Positions 21,601 through 31,427 of a stretch of DNA of 64,000 nt are shown here, one piece after another (the stretch's first letter is position 1; every line of letters starts with the position of its first letter). A program made the translations under genes and the position numbers. The notes below the pieces were generated by a model. That model had not been told where the DNA came from. It was given only the letters and a program-made list of their open reading frames with translations, and did not search any database. The stretch spans positions 41,621,501 to 41,685,500 of the forward strand of contig CM077011.1 of the NCBI GenBank assembly GCA_039090855.1, in the 5' to 3' direction. The DNA is from Macrothele yani. Lineage: Eukaryota; Arthropoda; Arachnida; Araneae; Macrothelidae.

Positions 21601-21673
21601 GGCCGCTGTGGTGCAGTGGAAGCATATCCAGCGCGTAACTGGAAGACCCTGGGTTCAATTCACGGTGGCGGCC
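21601..21673 (+). mobile_element. tRNA-like SINE head (degenerate, Thr-CGT-like)
   Basis: The 73 nt fold like a tRNA: seven acceptor pairs (GGCCGCT with GGCGGCC), anticodon stem TCCAG/CTGGA with loop CGCGTAA, and a B box GGTTCAATTC. An A-box-like TGGTGCAGTGG is present. The loop lacks U33, the D and T stems have mismatches, and non-tRNA sequence follows directly, so this is more likely the head of a SINE (tail to about 21760) or a tRNA pseudogene than a working gene. Confidence 0.6.
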
Positions 21674-22494
21674 AATGAGAATTTTTCTATGACTCACTTA
21701 TAAACGTGGAAAGAGCAATGACTTCTGTTTGATGTTCCTAGTCCACGTCAAATATCTGTATTGATTATGAAATATTTTGCAACATATCAAAAGTCACTTT
21801 TATGAAGACAGGAGGTTCTCCCATGTGGAAAGACAGATGGGCAAAGCCAGAGCATAAATGGTTCTTCAACCTCCAGTTGGAAAGCATACTATGGGGTCAT
21901 AACTTGGGCAACAAAGTGGTGCCGTCTTAATTCAAACATGTTGATTTGGACTTCAGTTTGCTAGTCTAGAATTTTCATAAAACTGAAGTATAGTTTGCAA
22001 TTCCGATATTCAGTTTTTGAGTAGTAAATATCTGAATTTCAAAAACTCCAAAAACTACCATAGCCAAACCTGGATATTTTGAAATCTGATTCAGTTTTTT
22101 ATTAACTTGTAAATTCCAAAACAAACGTTTGGGGGGGGGATTACTGACCACCTGGGCCAGTATAGTTTACTGGCCCGATGGAATTTTTACTGGTCAATGG
22201 CCAGCAGACCGCTAGGTAATTCGAATGCTGCAACAACCTAATACAAAACACATGTACACTGCACAGCAACAAGAGCTGAACCCACTACTTCCTGCCACAG
22301 CTAAGAATACTACACCACCACTACCCTACAGCACAAATATTGCCAACTTACTGTACAGATGCTGCAACACCAAAGTTAAAAAATCAATTCTTAAACAACT
22401 GCAGAACTGAAAACAATATCAGTACAAACATTACACATTGGTTAATCCATAAAGCAAGAACTTTGAAAATGCTAAGAAGAAAATAAATCTTTAC
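21674..22494. other. Intron DNA, includes SINE tail
   Basis: The probable SINE body runs to about 21760. A run of nine G lies near 22131. No coding sequence is seen before the donor of the exon at 22495. Confidence 0.4.
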
Positions 22495-22767
22495 CTTTTT
22501 GATCGTTTTACTGTCTGTTGTGTCATGATGTAGATGTTTGTTTTTAACATTATTCGCTGTATAATTTGAATTGAGAACACCGTTTTTCAGAGTCTTCCCT
22601 GGATCAGACGGAGAGTTTTTTGAAGAATTTTCTTCTAAAAGCTGTGATTTTCTACTTGAGCAGGTATGCAGTACCATCATAGAATGGTGATTAAATCTAC
22701 GAATCATTGACTGGTTGGCACTTGCAGTACTACTTTTTCCATCTGACACCCCTTCATTTCCGTATCC
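22495..22767 (-). CDS. Host gene: 273-nt exon
   Basis: Minus strand: acceptor AATTTTTGTAG before GGATACGG, donor AAAAAG/GTAAAG after. Exactly 91 codons in phase 0-0, beginning GYGNEGVSDGKSSTASANQS and including MIRRFNHHSMMVLHTCSSRK, then a Ser/Asn/Lys-rich stretch ending DSKTIKK. It looks like a disordered, basic region with no recognised domain. Both splice sites are good and the frame joins the exon at 16880 or 16510 directly. Upstream exons must lie beyond 22767 but I could not find them with confidence. Confidence 0.6.
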
Positions 22768-23941
22768 CTACAAAAATTAACAAATCCAGCTAATTACAAA
22801 AATCAATTTTTATTGTTTTTAACACTCAAGATGTCAGTATTAAAAATGTAGAAATAAAAAAATGGCAAGAATACTTATATATTCAATATCAGCATGTTAA
22901 AACAAGACCTTGCAATAATTATACTTCAAATGAAAATAGCACAGAATATTTATTTTTATTTTTATGACCCAAGTTTATTTTATGCCAATATGTAAACAAC
23001 ACATCCATATTTTGGATGAAAATTAGTAAACAAGATCACAAGCAATTACTTTTCTCCTTACATAATAGTATGATGTACAATACACTTTCTAGCATATTCT
23101 CAAGGTCAGAATGTGAATGTAATCAATTCCTAGTCTCAGCATTCATACAAGATTGTTCTATTGCCATCTAAGTTCTTGAAAGTTATTCAGATTGACATCC
23201 TTAGGTTTTCTAAGTAGCACAATAAAATTTTTCCATTAAGATTTTGTGAAAGCCAAAATTAAATAGGTATTACACAACAACAAAAAAAATCATCAGCAGC
23301 AAAAATGCTTTTTAAAATGGATTTCTTGAAAAACTCTTTACATCAGCATCAGGAACTACCTTTTGCTTTATAAAAATTCCTGTAACACACATTAAATTTT
23401 GATAATCAGAAATCTTTGAAGTGACTGATATCTTGAGAGTTCTCTCCTTTAATAATGCTGGTATAAACTATCAATTTTGGCATTGTTGATTGTTTCAGCA
23501 ACTAGGGGTGTTGAAAGGTTAAAAAAAAGGCGTAATTTTGGATCATGTGCGTGTGTTAGACTATAAAATAACTTAAACTAACAATTTTTAAAAGCTACAA
23601 ATGATCAATACGGCTACAAATTTTGAAAATATTGAAATCACAAAATTGTATGAGCCTAATATAACATGCATAAACAAAACAAATGCTATCACTAATTTAA
23701 AATGTCTGTAGATAAAACAACAATGCTTGATGGTGGGAAGTACAGCATGCCTTCTGAATGCCTTCTGTCCTTTTTGACATAGGAATTATTTTAACTGTCT
23801 GTATGTGTGTGCTATGCACAAATGACCTACTAAATGCACAGCATAAGTACACACTAAATTAAATTACTGCTATAGTGATACAAATACAATTAGTATCAGA
23901 AAACATAGGATCAGTGTCACTACAAATTGTATTTACAAATA
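22768..23941. other. Intron DNA
   Basis: AT-rich with no transposon ends. A short open stretch near 23165-23215 (minus) was considered and rejected as an exon for lack of a donor. Confidence 0.4.
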
Positions 23942-25482
23942 CACTGCTGGACAATTGCTAAGGACGGATCATAAACGGCTATATAGCGCATAAAAAAGTA
24001 AGTGTGGTTGGATGCCAAGTGAAATAAAATAATGTCAGAATGCCAGGACATTACAAGAAAGACAATTTATTGTGCTCTGAAATCCAGAAGGCTTTGGAAT
24101 GTGTTCAAGGGACAAACAGGCCATTTTGTGCAGAATATGTAAACATGAAAAAAATGCAATTACCGTCCGCAGGCGTTCCGGCGTAAGATGTCAATACGGG
24201 ATATGGCCACCATGGAGGGCGATGCAAGATTCCACACGTCGTGTCATGCTTTGCACAACATTATCAAGCAGCTGTTGGGGTAATTTATCCCATTCCTTTG
24301 TTAGTGCACGGATGAGGGTGTCCTTGTTTATTGGAGGGCATTGGCGACCAGCAAGACTCCTCCCCAAAGCATCCCACACATTTTCAATGGGATTCAGATC
24401 TGGAGAACGTGCTGGCCATACGAGGCGTTGAATATCCTCGCTCTCAAGACACTCCTGGACAGCAACTGTTCGATGACATGTTGCGCTGTCGTCCATGAAA
24501 ATGAATCTATTACCGACAGCACCACGGAACATGCGAACATGAGGTAGCAGAACATCATTAATGTATCGTTGGCCAGTCATAGTCCCAGTTGGAAGCACAT
24601 AGAGGGACGTACGGCCATTGATCATGATGCCAGCCCATACCATGACACTACATGTCGGATATCGGTCCCTTTCCTGTATGTTTGCTGGACAATATGCAGT
24701 ACCACTATCACGCCAGATCAGTTGTCGTCGACAATCAGACGATAGACTGTATCTACTCTCATCTGAGAAGAGGACAGCAGACCAGTCGTTATCAGTCCAA
24801 TTGCGATGTTGATGGCACCATTGCAAACGGGCGGTACGGTGACGTCTGGACAATGGGATGCACACAGCAGGACGGCGGGCATATAGTCCTCCTTCATGCA
24901 AACGTCTGGCGACAGTTTTTTGGGAGATCCGCTTGCCAGTAGCAGCCATAAACTGATTTGCTACCTCACTAGCTGTGCTGCGCTGGTGTCTTTTTGTTGA
25001 TAGCACTATGTACCGATCTTCTGCAGGTGTTGTACGGCGAACACGACCTCCCCCATGACGTTTGCTACACTCTCCATTTGTTTGAAATGATTTCCAAAGC
25101 CTTGAAACAATACTGTGGCTGACGTCGAACTCCCTGGCAACATCTTTTATTTTTCGCCTTTCTTCAATCTTGCCAATAATACGGCCACGCGTAAAATCAT
25201 CTAGGTGATGTCGGGAAGACATACTGAAAATTGCAAGTTCGTCAATTGATTCTTTCCATTTCAACTTTGCGTTTGAACAACAACGGTCAATACGCATCAA
25301 ATCCTTTATATCTCTTATCAGCGCTATGACATTATGAACAAGTTCGGCAATCCAAAATTTGCATACGCACAACACGTCTTACTGTATCCCGCACTTATGC
25401 TAATTTCCACATTTTCCTGCTTTCCATTTTATGGTTGCTATCGTTGCTATTGTCATCCGTCCTTAGCAATTGTCCGGCAGTG
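23942..25482 (-). mobile_element. Complete Tc1-like transposon, possibly active
   Basis: The element is 1541 bp. Its ends are inverted repeats of 28 bp with one mismatch, beginning CACTGC and containing GGACAATTGCTAAGGAC, and TA flanks both sides (23940-23941 and 25483-25484). It carries one unbroken transposase gene. Everything needed for a self-mobile Tc1 appears present; no other element in this window is intact. Confidence 0.93.
24191..25222 (-). CDS. Tc1 family transposase, intact, DD34E
   Basis: The protein has 343 residues, the usual Tc1 length, taking Met at 25222 (MSSRHHLDDFTRGRIIG); the frame stays open 51 codons further upstream but that part lacks family similarity. Residues 5-110 form two helix-turn-helix DNA-binding units joined by a GRPR-like GGGRVRRT. 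The catalytic triad is visible: D154 in LFSDESRY, D245 in FMDDSATCH and E280 in SPDLNPIENVWD, with 34 residues between the last two. It would cut at the terminal repeats and insert at TA. No stops or shifts. Confidence 0.93.
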   Translation of the reverse strand: MSSRHHLDDFTRGRIIGKIEERRKIKDVAREFDVSHSIVSRLWKSFQTNGECSKRHGGGRVRRTTPAEDRYIVLSTKRHQRSTASEVANQFMAATGKRISQKTVARRLHEGGLYARRPAVCIPLSRRHRTARLQWCHQHRNWTDNDWSAVLFSDESRYSLSSDCRRQLIWRDSGTAYCPANIQERDRYPTCSVMVWAGIMINGRTSLYVLPTGTMTGQRYINDVLLPHVRMFRGAVGNRFIFMDDSATCHRTVAVQECLESEDIQRLVWPARSPDLNPIENVWDALGRSLAGRQCPPINKDTLIRALTKEWDKLPQQLLDNVVQSMTRRVESCIALHGGHIPY

Positions 25483-25538
25483 TAATTAGGAGCACATAAC
25501 ATGACTAAAATCCAGATGACCTGCCACATCTATATATA

Positions 25539-26838
25539 TTGGGTTGGCGCAAATGAAATGCCCAGCAAAGGACCAGCACACGTGGACGTCGAGAACGGAA
25601 AAGTAGGACAACTTACCTAAGCAAAATAATCCCCCTAGGCAAAATAATCCCCCTTGGCATCGACACATAATTGCCATCTGTCCGGCAAGGTCATGATCCC
25701 AGAAGGAAAAAAGTCTTGTGGCTGTAACCCGAAGAAGTCGTCAACTGTACGTTGAACCTCGTTGTCTGTTGTGAACTGTTTCCTGGACAGGAAGTGATCC
25801 AGGTGACGAAACAGATGATAGTCTGTCAGAGACAAGTCTGGGGAATAGGTAGGATGAGGCAGTGCCTCACAGCCCAAGGCACGTAGTGTCAGCATCGTCC
25901 GTTGTGAGACACGAGTGTGGGCGTTGTCCTGGAGCAGAAGAACACCATGTCTGTTGTCCAAAGCCGGTTGTTTCTGCAGAAATTTCTGGTGCATCTGGTG
26001 TAATTCAGCACAATAACGTTCTCCAGTGATGGTTTGACCTCTTTCCAAGAAACTCCGATGAATTATCCCGGCTGTGGACCACCAGACAAGGAGCATCATC
26101 TTCTTGGTGTGTAGGGGTGGCTTAGGATCCGTCCAGCAGGCTGTGGCTCGATTAACTATTGTGCATAGTTTCCAATTATCACAAAGGAACCACTTCTCGT
26201 TGCAGGTGACAATTCGATGCAGTAGAGGTTACTGCTCATTCCTGGCAAGCAGTGATGTGCAGACTTCTAAACACCTAGCCTTCTTGGTAGTTGTCAACTC
26301 ATGTGGCAGCCACATGTCCAGCTTTTTGACCTTATCCAGCGCAGCCAGATGCCAAACAACTGTCATGTGGTGGATACCTACCTCTGCCACTATCTCACGA
26401 CACGTTTTTCGGGTTCCGCTTCAACCACCCGTAAGAGAACATCGTCAGAAAAAGCAACAGGTCGGTGACCACGTGCTTCGTTTTGCAGGTCCGTATCTCC
26501 GCTTCGAAACTTCGCAAACCATCCGTGAATGGTTCGATCGTTGACTGTATTCTCCCTAAATGTTTTATTAACATTTCGAACGGCAATTCCTGCAGAATGG
26601 CCCAGTTTAAATTCACACAGGAAGAGGACTCTCAAATCTGGCGTCTGCATGCTTGCTTTGCAAGCCACATTACGTTCACACAAACCATGCTTGAACCTTG
26701 TTCTTAACACATGTGCTAGCTGTTTATAGTAACTCTGTGATGTAATACCTGCAACACCTGAGGGTGGTTCTATTCCGCTGTGGTGGGGGCCTTGTCCACG
26801 GCTCATTCGTGCCAGACATTTCATTCACACCAACCCAA
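25539..26838 (-). mobile_element. Full-length mariner, inactive
   Basis: Exactly 1.3 kb, the typical mariner size. Ends TTGGGTTGGCGCAAATGAAA (left) and, inverted, TTGGGTTGGTGTGAATGAAA (right) pair well, and TA flanks them at 25537-25538 and 26839-26840. It lies 56 bp from the Tc1, also in a TA-rich stretch. Confidence 0.93.
25635..26650 (-). pseudogene. Mariner transposase, DD34D, broken
   Basis: Start near Met 26650 (MQTPDLRVLFLCEFKLGHSA), then RNVNKTFRENTVNDRTIHGW and FAKFRSGDTDLQNEARGHRP, the helix-turn-helix and linker. The middle part is broken by stops and shifts at 26390-26100. The first catalytic block reads RIVTCNEKWF, where mariners have VTGDEKW: Asp to Asn. Second and third Asp are present in LLQDNAHTRV and SPDLSLTDYHLF with 34 residues between. 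Both the frame damage and the D-to-N change make it inactive. Confidence 0.88.
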
Positions 26839-26847
26839 TATATAAAA

Positions 26848-26922
26848 TTGAATGTTTGTTTGTTTGTCTGCTATGAATGTTTGTTTGTCTGCTATGAATG
26901 TTTGTTTGTTTGTCTGCTATAC
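26848..26922 (+). repeat. Short tandem repeat, 23-27 bp unit
   Basis: Three copies of GAATGTTTGTTTGTCTGCTA with variable numbers of GTTT. Confidence 0.8.
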
Positions 26923-26923
26923 A

Positions 26924-27340
26924 AATCTACAGTTTTCAATTTAGAACCACCAAATTTGGTATACTATCTCAAGGTACTCTTAAGTTAGACCTTAGACAGT
27001 TTTGGAAGGGGTTGGAGCCTAGGGTCAAGGGGCCCCCATACAAAATTTTCATAAAATCTACAGTTTTCCATTTAGAACCATCAAGTTTGGTATACTATCT
27101 CATGGTATCCTAACTTAGACCATAGACAGTTTTGGGAAGGGGTCAGAGCCCTGGGTCAATTGGAGCCAGGGGTCAAGGGGCCCCCACACAAAATTTCCAT
27201 AAAATCTGCAGTTTTCAATTTAGAACCACCAAATACGATATACTATCTCATGGTACTCTAACTTAGACCGTGGACGGTTTTCGGATGGGGTCGGAGCCTG
27301 GGGTCAAGGAGTCCCCATACAAAATTTTCTTTAAAAGTTC
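26924..27340 (+). repeat. Tandem repeat, ~132-143-bp unit, 3 copies
   Basis: Units start at about 26924, 27056 and 27199 with AAATCTACAGTTTTCAATTT and share GGTATACTATCTCA, AACTTAGACC and GGGTCAAGGGGCCCCCA. The second unit carries an extra partial duplication of the GGGTCAA segment. Not coding. Confidence 0.8.
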
Positions 27341-27390
27341 CATTTTGTACTTTTAAGAACTGCAACACAATTCAGCACTCCAATACTCAA

Positions 27391-27417
27391 TCTACGGTCT
27401 AAGTTAGAGACCGTAGA
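27391..27417. repeat. Perfect 10-bp hairpin
   Basis: TCTACGGTCT, 7-base loop AAGTTAG, AGACCGTAGA. The stem resembles the CTTAGACC part of the preceding tandem units, so it may mark the edge of that repeat. Confidence 0.7.
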
Positions 27418-27419
27418 TA

Positions 27420-27540
27420 ACAATAAAGTGCAAAAATATCCGTTTAATGGTGTATTAAAAACCCAAATGAATAAACATTAGCTTTCACCACCAACGGGTG
27501 GCTTCATCAGGCAGAAATACAATGTAATATAAATAGAGAG
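27420..27540 (-). mobile_element. PLE terminal fragment (third family)
   Basis: Minus strand: GTTGGTGGTGAAAGC leads to CTAATGTTTATTCATTTGGG, with a hammerhead-like core inside. The style (a CCTGATGAAG hairpin GAAA motif next to an AT-rich tail) matches PLE ends. No coding part remains; the duplication was not found. Confidence 0.5.
27481..27510 (-). ncRNA. Hammerhead-like core
   Basis: Reads CTGATGA, A, a six-pair stem GCCACC/GGTGGT with loop CGTT, GAAA, GC. The CTGATGA and GAAA strands are exact; the single extra A before stem II is the departure from the textbook form. Best preserved of the hammerhead-like motifs here. Confidence 0.5.
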
Positions 27541-27986
27541 TTCCAGATATTCAAAATTCAAAATGGTAAACAAAAGGATGATCAATGCCAATGCAGACCT
27601 GCCAACCTCTCAAAACCAAAAAACGTAACACTCAGATAGAAAAATCGTAACACGATGCATGCTGATAATTTTTGAAGCCTACTTCAGCTATATAAATTTT
27701 TGATGATGAGAATGTAGGGATTTTTTCCCTACATCAAAATTTTATTGAGAAACTAATTAAATCTATCAGCAAACACTTTTATGTTGTTCATTATTAAATT
27801 CAATATTTAACATTTCAAACATTTATTAAATTTAAACAAAAAATATTAATTGTTCAGGGGGAGGGTGTATTAATATGAAACCTTTAGAAAACTATAATGT
27901 AGCTCATGGATTTTTGCTTTCCATTAAAAGCAAGGAAACATTAAATTTCACACAAAAGTGATTCAAGTGTTGAAATACTCAGAGTC

Positions 27987-29126
27987 TCATACATCAATCT
28001 TGTTTCTCCTTACTAAACTAAAAACTCTTTCACATGAGACATTACTATGAGGCAAGATTAAAATCTCTAACATGACTTTACAAAGTCTGCTATAAAGAAA
28101 TTTGCCACAATTCTTTTCTTTTGATAATAAATACCATTGTTCACTAATACTTTTGCTATTTAAAATGTTATCTGGTAATGATGCTATTTGAAATTTTGAA
28201 AATTCACTTTCTATGGTAGCAACTGCTTCAGGAATTGCTTCATTCTCACACCTTAAAAGGAGACATGGGAACATATCTATTACATACTGAATTGATGAAA
28301 ATTAGACTGTTCTCTTCTAGAAATATCAGCAATTTGGACATGATTTAACATTTCCAAATTCCATGGAAATTTAGAAATCATATAGCTGCAGCCCTTAAAA
28401 AAATAATTTCTAACTTTAGAAAAAAATTCGTTTTGCTCCTCATTGCTAACTGTTTTAATCAATTCTTTGGTTTCAAACCAGACTGATAACTCTGCATTGT
28501 CTTTTTAGTTCTCTATTTCCTTATATTTAAATATTAAATGTTCATTTTGCTTGCTTAATAAATTACACTTACTTTTACAAATCTAATTAGTTCATTAAAA
28601 AGATTTTCAATGTCGGATTTAAAAGTATGCACACGAGGTTCCTCCCACTGAAACATTATATCATATTTTTCAAAAACTTTTGTAAAATGGCAAAGAAACA
28701 GTGCGTAAACTTGATTCACAGTTAACTCAAGGTAAAAAAAATCCTCTCTTGCTTATTTAATGCATTTTTTACAAGATTTTTTTCATGCAGTTCTTGTCGC
28801 TTTTTAATTACACGTGTTTGAGATTTTTTTTATCATGTTCAGTGTCAACTGCAGTCATTTTAAATTTCTTATTAACAGAAGTCAAATTCACATTTTTCCT
28901 CTTTAACGTTTCATTGGGTTTACAACTTTCTGATTTTGAATGATCCAATTTTGGAATGGTATACGAACCAATTCTTGGAGAGAAACCAATCTTTTTTTTC
29001 ATTTTCATTAAAACACTCTTCTTTAAAAAATAAAATTAAGCATCTAGAAATCGGAAACCTTTCTGAGAAAAAAAAACTTTCAAAGGGGGGCAGATTACAT
29101 GTAATCCCCCTACTTCTGTCTCCCAT
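27987..29126 (-). pseudogene. hAT transposase of element E, degraded
   Basis: Minus-strand pieces, 5' to 3': IGSYTIPKLDHSKSESCKPN (28.9 kb, an N-terminal basic region), several broken stretches, VRNYFFKGCSYMISKFPWNL with HVQIADISRRE (28.3-28.4 kb) and ESEFSKFQI followed by LILPHSNVSCERVFSLVRR (28.0 kb). The last block is the hAT C-terminal dimerisation domain (PHSNASxERxFS). Similar to hAT F at 58167-58871. Central catalytic residues could not be traced and stops are frequent. Confidence 0.7.
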
Positions 29127-29329
29127 AGCAGGAAATTCCTGGTCAGTCTGCTACAGATATCATGGTGCCACAAAATAACGTGCGGGTGTTCACTAGAAAA
29201 AATAGCTACTAGATACGATAAACATCAAAAATTGCAGACATGTTTTTCTACCTAAAAAAATGTCTAACCTAGGTACTCAGCAATTGCAATGTTAATTAGG
29301 ATCCAGAACATTCTGGCCCTCTGTATCTG

Positions 29330-29830
29330 GAATTTTGCCAACATTTTCAAGCTGAAACACAAAGATTTATGGAATAAAATGATATTTAGCAACAATAAAG
29401 CGCATCACTAGGAAAAAATTGGCATAAGAGGAGAAATCTTCACTCCGTTCATTCTACTTTCATTTTCAGAACATTTTTCTCCATTTCCCATCTCAAATGC
29501 AAACATTTATGTAATTACATTATGGTTAAACAATAATACAAAAGCACAGTGGGTGGAGGGTTATGAGGGGGAGAAATAATTTTCGTTCCGTACAACTTTC
29601 GTTTTCAGGAAATTTTTCTCCATTTTCAATCTTAAATACAAACATTTATCTAATAAAATGATATTTAATGACCATATAGAGCTGAGGGAATATCACAAGA
29701 AAAAAAATTCAAGAATACTGCATTCTGTCAAACTTTCATTTTCAAAAACTGTTGCCTCTATTTTAAAACCAAAACACAAATATTTACGCAATAAAATTAT
29801 ATTTAACAACAATATCAGATGATCCTCCCT
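29330..29830. repeat. Tandem repeat, ~120-140-bp unit, about 4 copies
   Basis: Units carry CATTTTCAGAACATTTTTCT or variants, then CAAACATTTAT and ATAAAATGATATTTA; phrase starts near 29341, 29465, 29605 and 29730. Degenerate. Lies inside hAT E, upstream of its transposase. Confidence 0.65.
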
Positions 29831-30003
29831 TCAAGCATCGAGGGAACGTTGGGAGAAAACAAATTACGATTATGAGAGAAATCCTCACGGCGCCTAGAAG
29901 TTTTCGGAAATTTTGCGAGGCAGAAAACTTGCATCTTAGGGAGTCTGCAAGATGGTTTAATCGGGTTCTGGGGATGTCATTTTTGTCTACAGGACCAAAC
30001 TAA

Positions 30004-30400
30004 ATCTGCGATGTGAATCGGCCGTCGCCACGATTCTGCTACAAGGATTAGTAGAAAATAAATCTGCAATGCATGTCGGGCATCGCCGCGATTCTTCTAC
30101 TGGAATGAGTACAAAATAGATCTGCGATGTACGTCGGCGTGATTCTGCTACGGGGATGAGTACAAAATAAACCTGCGACGTACGTCAGCCATCGCCACTA
30201 TTCTGCTATGGGGATGAGTACAAAATAAACCTGCGGTGTACGTCGCTCATCGCCTCAATTCTTCTACAGGAATGAGTGCAAAATAGATCTGCGATGTACG
30301 TCGGCCGTCGCCGCGATTCTGCTACGGGGATGAGTACAAAATAAATATCCGAGGCATGTCGGCCGTTGCTACGATTCTGCTACAAGGCTTCTGTTTGAAA
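30004..30400. repeat. 58-bp tandem repeat, 7 copies, CpG-rich
   Basis: CTGCGATGTACGTCGGCC-type unit starts at 30006, 30064, 30122, 30173, 30231, 30289 and about 30348; all steps are 58 bp except one of 51. Each holds CGCGATTCTGCTACGG and GGATGAGTACAAAATAAA. It is strikingly richer in GC and CpG than its surroundings and sits just inside the right end of hAT E, where a promoter would lie for the minus-strand transposase. Confidence 0.88.
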
Positions 30401-30695
30401 AGGAAAAACATGGGGGAAAATGTGACTATTTAAAAAAAAAAAAAAGTATTTTTGGCTGCAAAATCATATTAGCGTACTGCAGCATCATTTATCGTACTAA
30501 ATTAATATGATAAAAGCATAACAGTTGGCAGGTCTGCCAATGTCAAGTTGCATGTATGCAACATGACATAGGTGCATTGCATTTCAGTGTCGAGGGATTC
30601 TCAGAAGGGCATGCCAGATGTACAGCAGTTCTATATATGTCTCCTCGAAGGTAAGTATTTCCATTCCTCTTCCTTTCTTCTTTGTTTTGTAAAAG

Positions 30696-31427
30696 TACGA
30701 GGGGCAGTCAAAAAGTTAGTTGCACTCCTTTGCAAAACATTTCGGTAAAAGGATATTTTGTTGACACTTTGTGGCAACACTGCTGGCATTTATCTGCAGC
30801 ACGTGCCGCAGTTGCTTCCACGCAGTAGTTTTAGTTCGCTCGCTAACGAGTCATGAACATACCTCGGCAGCTGCTGGTGGGGTCCAAATTGGAACTGCGT
30901 GCAGTGATTCGTTTTGTGGGCAAAGGGTGTAACTGCCCAAAAAAGTTTTGGCAGTTGAACGAAGTGTACGGTGAGAACACAATATCGCATCAAGCTATCG
31001 CAAAATGGTGGATCTTGTTCGACAACAGACGTACTGATATCGAGGACGATTACTGCAAAAGGAAGACCGTCAACTTCGACAGCGGCTGAGAACGTTGTGC
31101 GCGTGAATGACCTCATTCTTGCAAACAGACGAGTAACAGAAGACAAAATCACAAAAGAACTGGATGTTTCACATGGGAATGTGCACAAGATTATGATGAG
31201 ATGAAAGCTGCAATCAGCAATGGTTATTGAACATTGGACGGAATTTCTTCGCAGAAGGCATAGAAAAACTTGTGCCACGCCTCGACAAATGTTTCAATAA
31301 ACTAGGTGATTATGTCGAGAAGTAACTTTTGTATGGAACTTTCAGGTACATATAACATTTTTCTGTAATTTCGATCCTGTGTTGTTTTATCAAGCAGTGC
31401 AACTAACTTTTTGATTTGACTCACCTA
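30696..31427 (+). mobile_element. Mariner-like element, internally deleted
   Basis: Left end TACGAGGGGCAGTCAAAAAG then TTAGTTGCACT; right end inverted TAGGTGAGTCAAATCAAAAA then GTTAGTTGCACT. TA is at both borders. At 0.73 kb it keeps the start of the transposase and both ends but not the catalytic core. Confidence 0.85.
30853..31204 (+). pseudogene. Mariner transposase N-terminal domain remnant
   Basis: LELRAVIRFVGKGCNCPKKF, VYGENTISHQAIAKWW and RRTDIEDD form the first helix-turn-helix of this mariner group; after one frameshift, VRVNDLILANRRVTEDKITK and LDVSHGNVHKIM form the second. It then stops at 31202. Only DNA-binding parts remain. Confidence 0.8.

Larger units (their letters stand above)
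27594..30536 (-). mobile_element. hAT element E (CAGACCTGCC ends)
   Basis: Ends CAGACCTGCCAAC and, inverted, the same CAGACCTGCCAAC, flanked by CCAATG (27588-27593 and 30537-30542), a 6-bp duplication. 2.94 kb. The C-terminal half of a transposase is on the minus strand; the upstream part is filled with two tandem-repeat blocks (29.3-29.8 and 30.0-30.4 kb). Related to the elements at 50151 and 57684. Confidence 0.85.

Noticed and set aside
21601..21673. Functional tRNA-Thr gene
   Set aside because: No U33, mismatched D and T stems, and it continues directly into SINE-like sequence without a terminator.
20469..22215. hAT element with AGCGGACC/GGTCTGCT-like ends
   Set aside because: Terminal similarity is too short and gapped, with no duplication.
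23165..23225. Minus-strand exon reading KPKDVNLNNFQELRWQ
   Set aside because: Plausible acceptor but a stop follows without any usable donor.
30004..30400. CRISPR array
   Set aside because: The 58-bp units are contiguous and similar throughout, with no unique spacers, and the DNA is eukaryotic.
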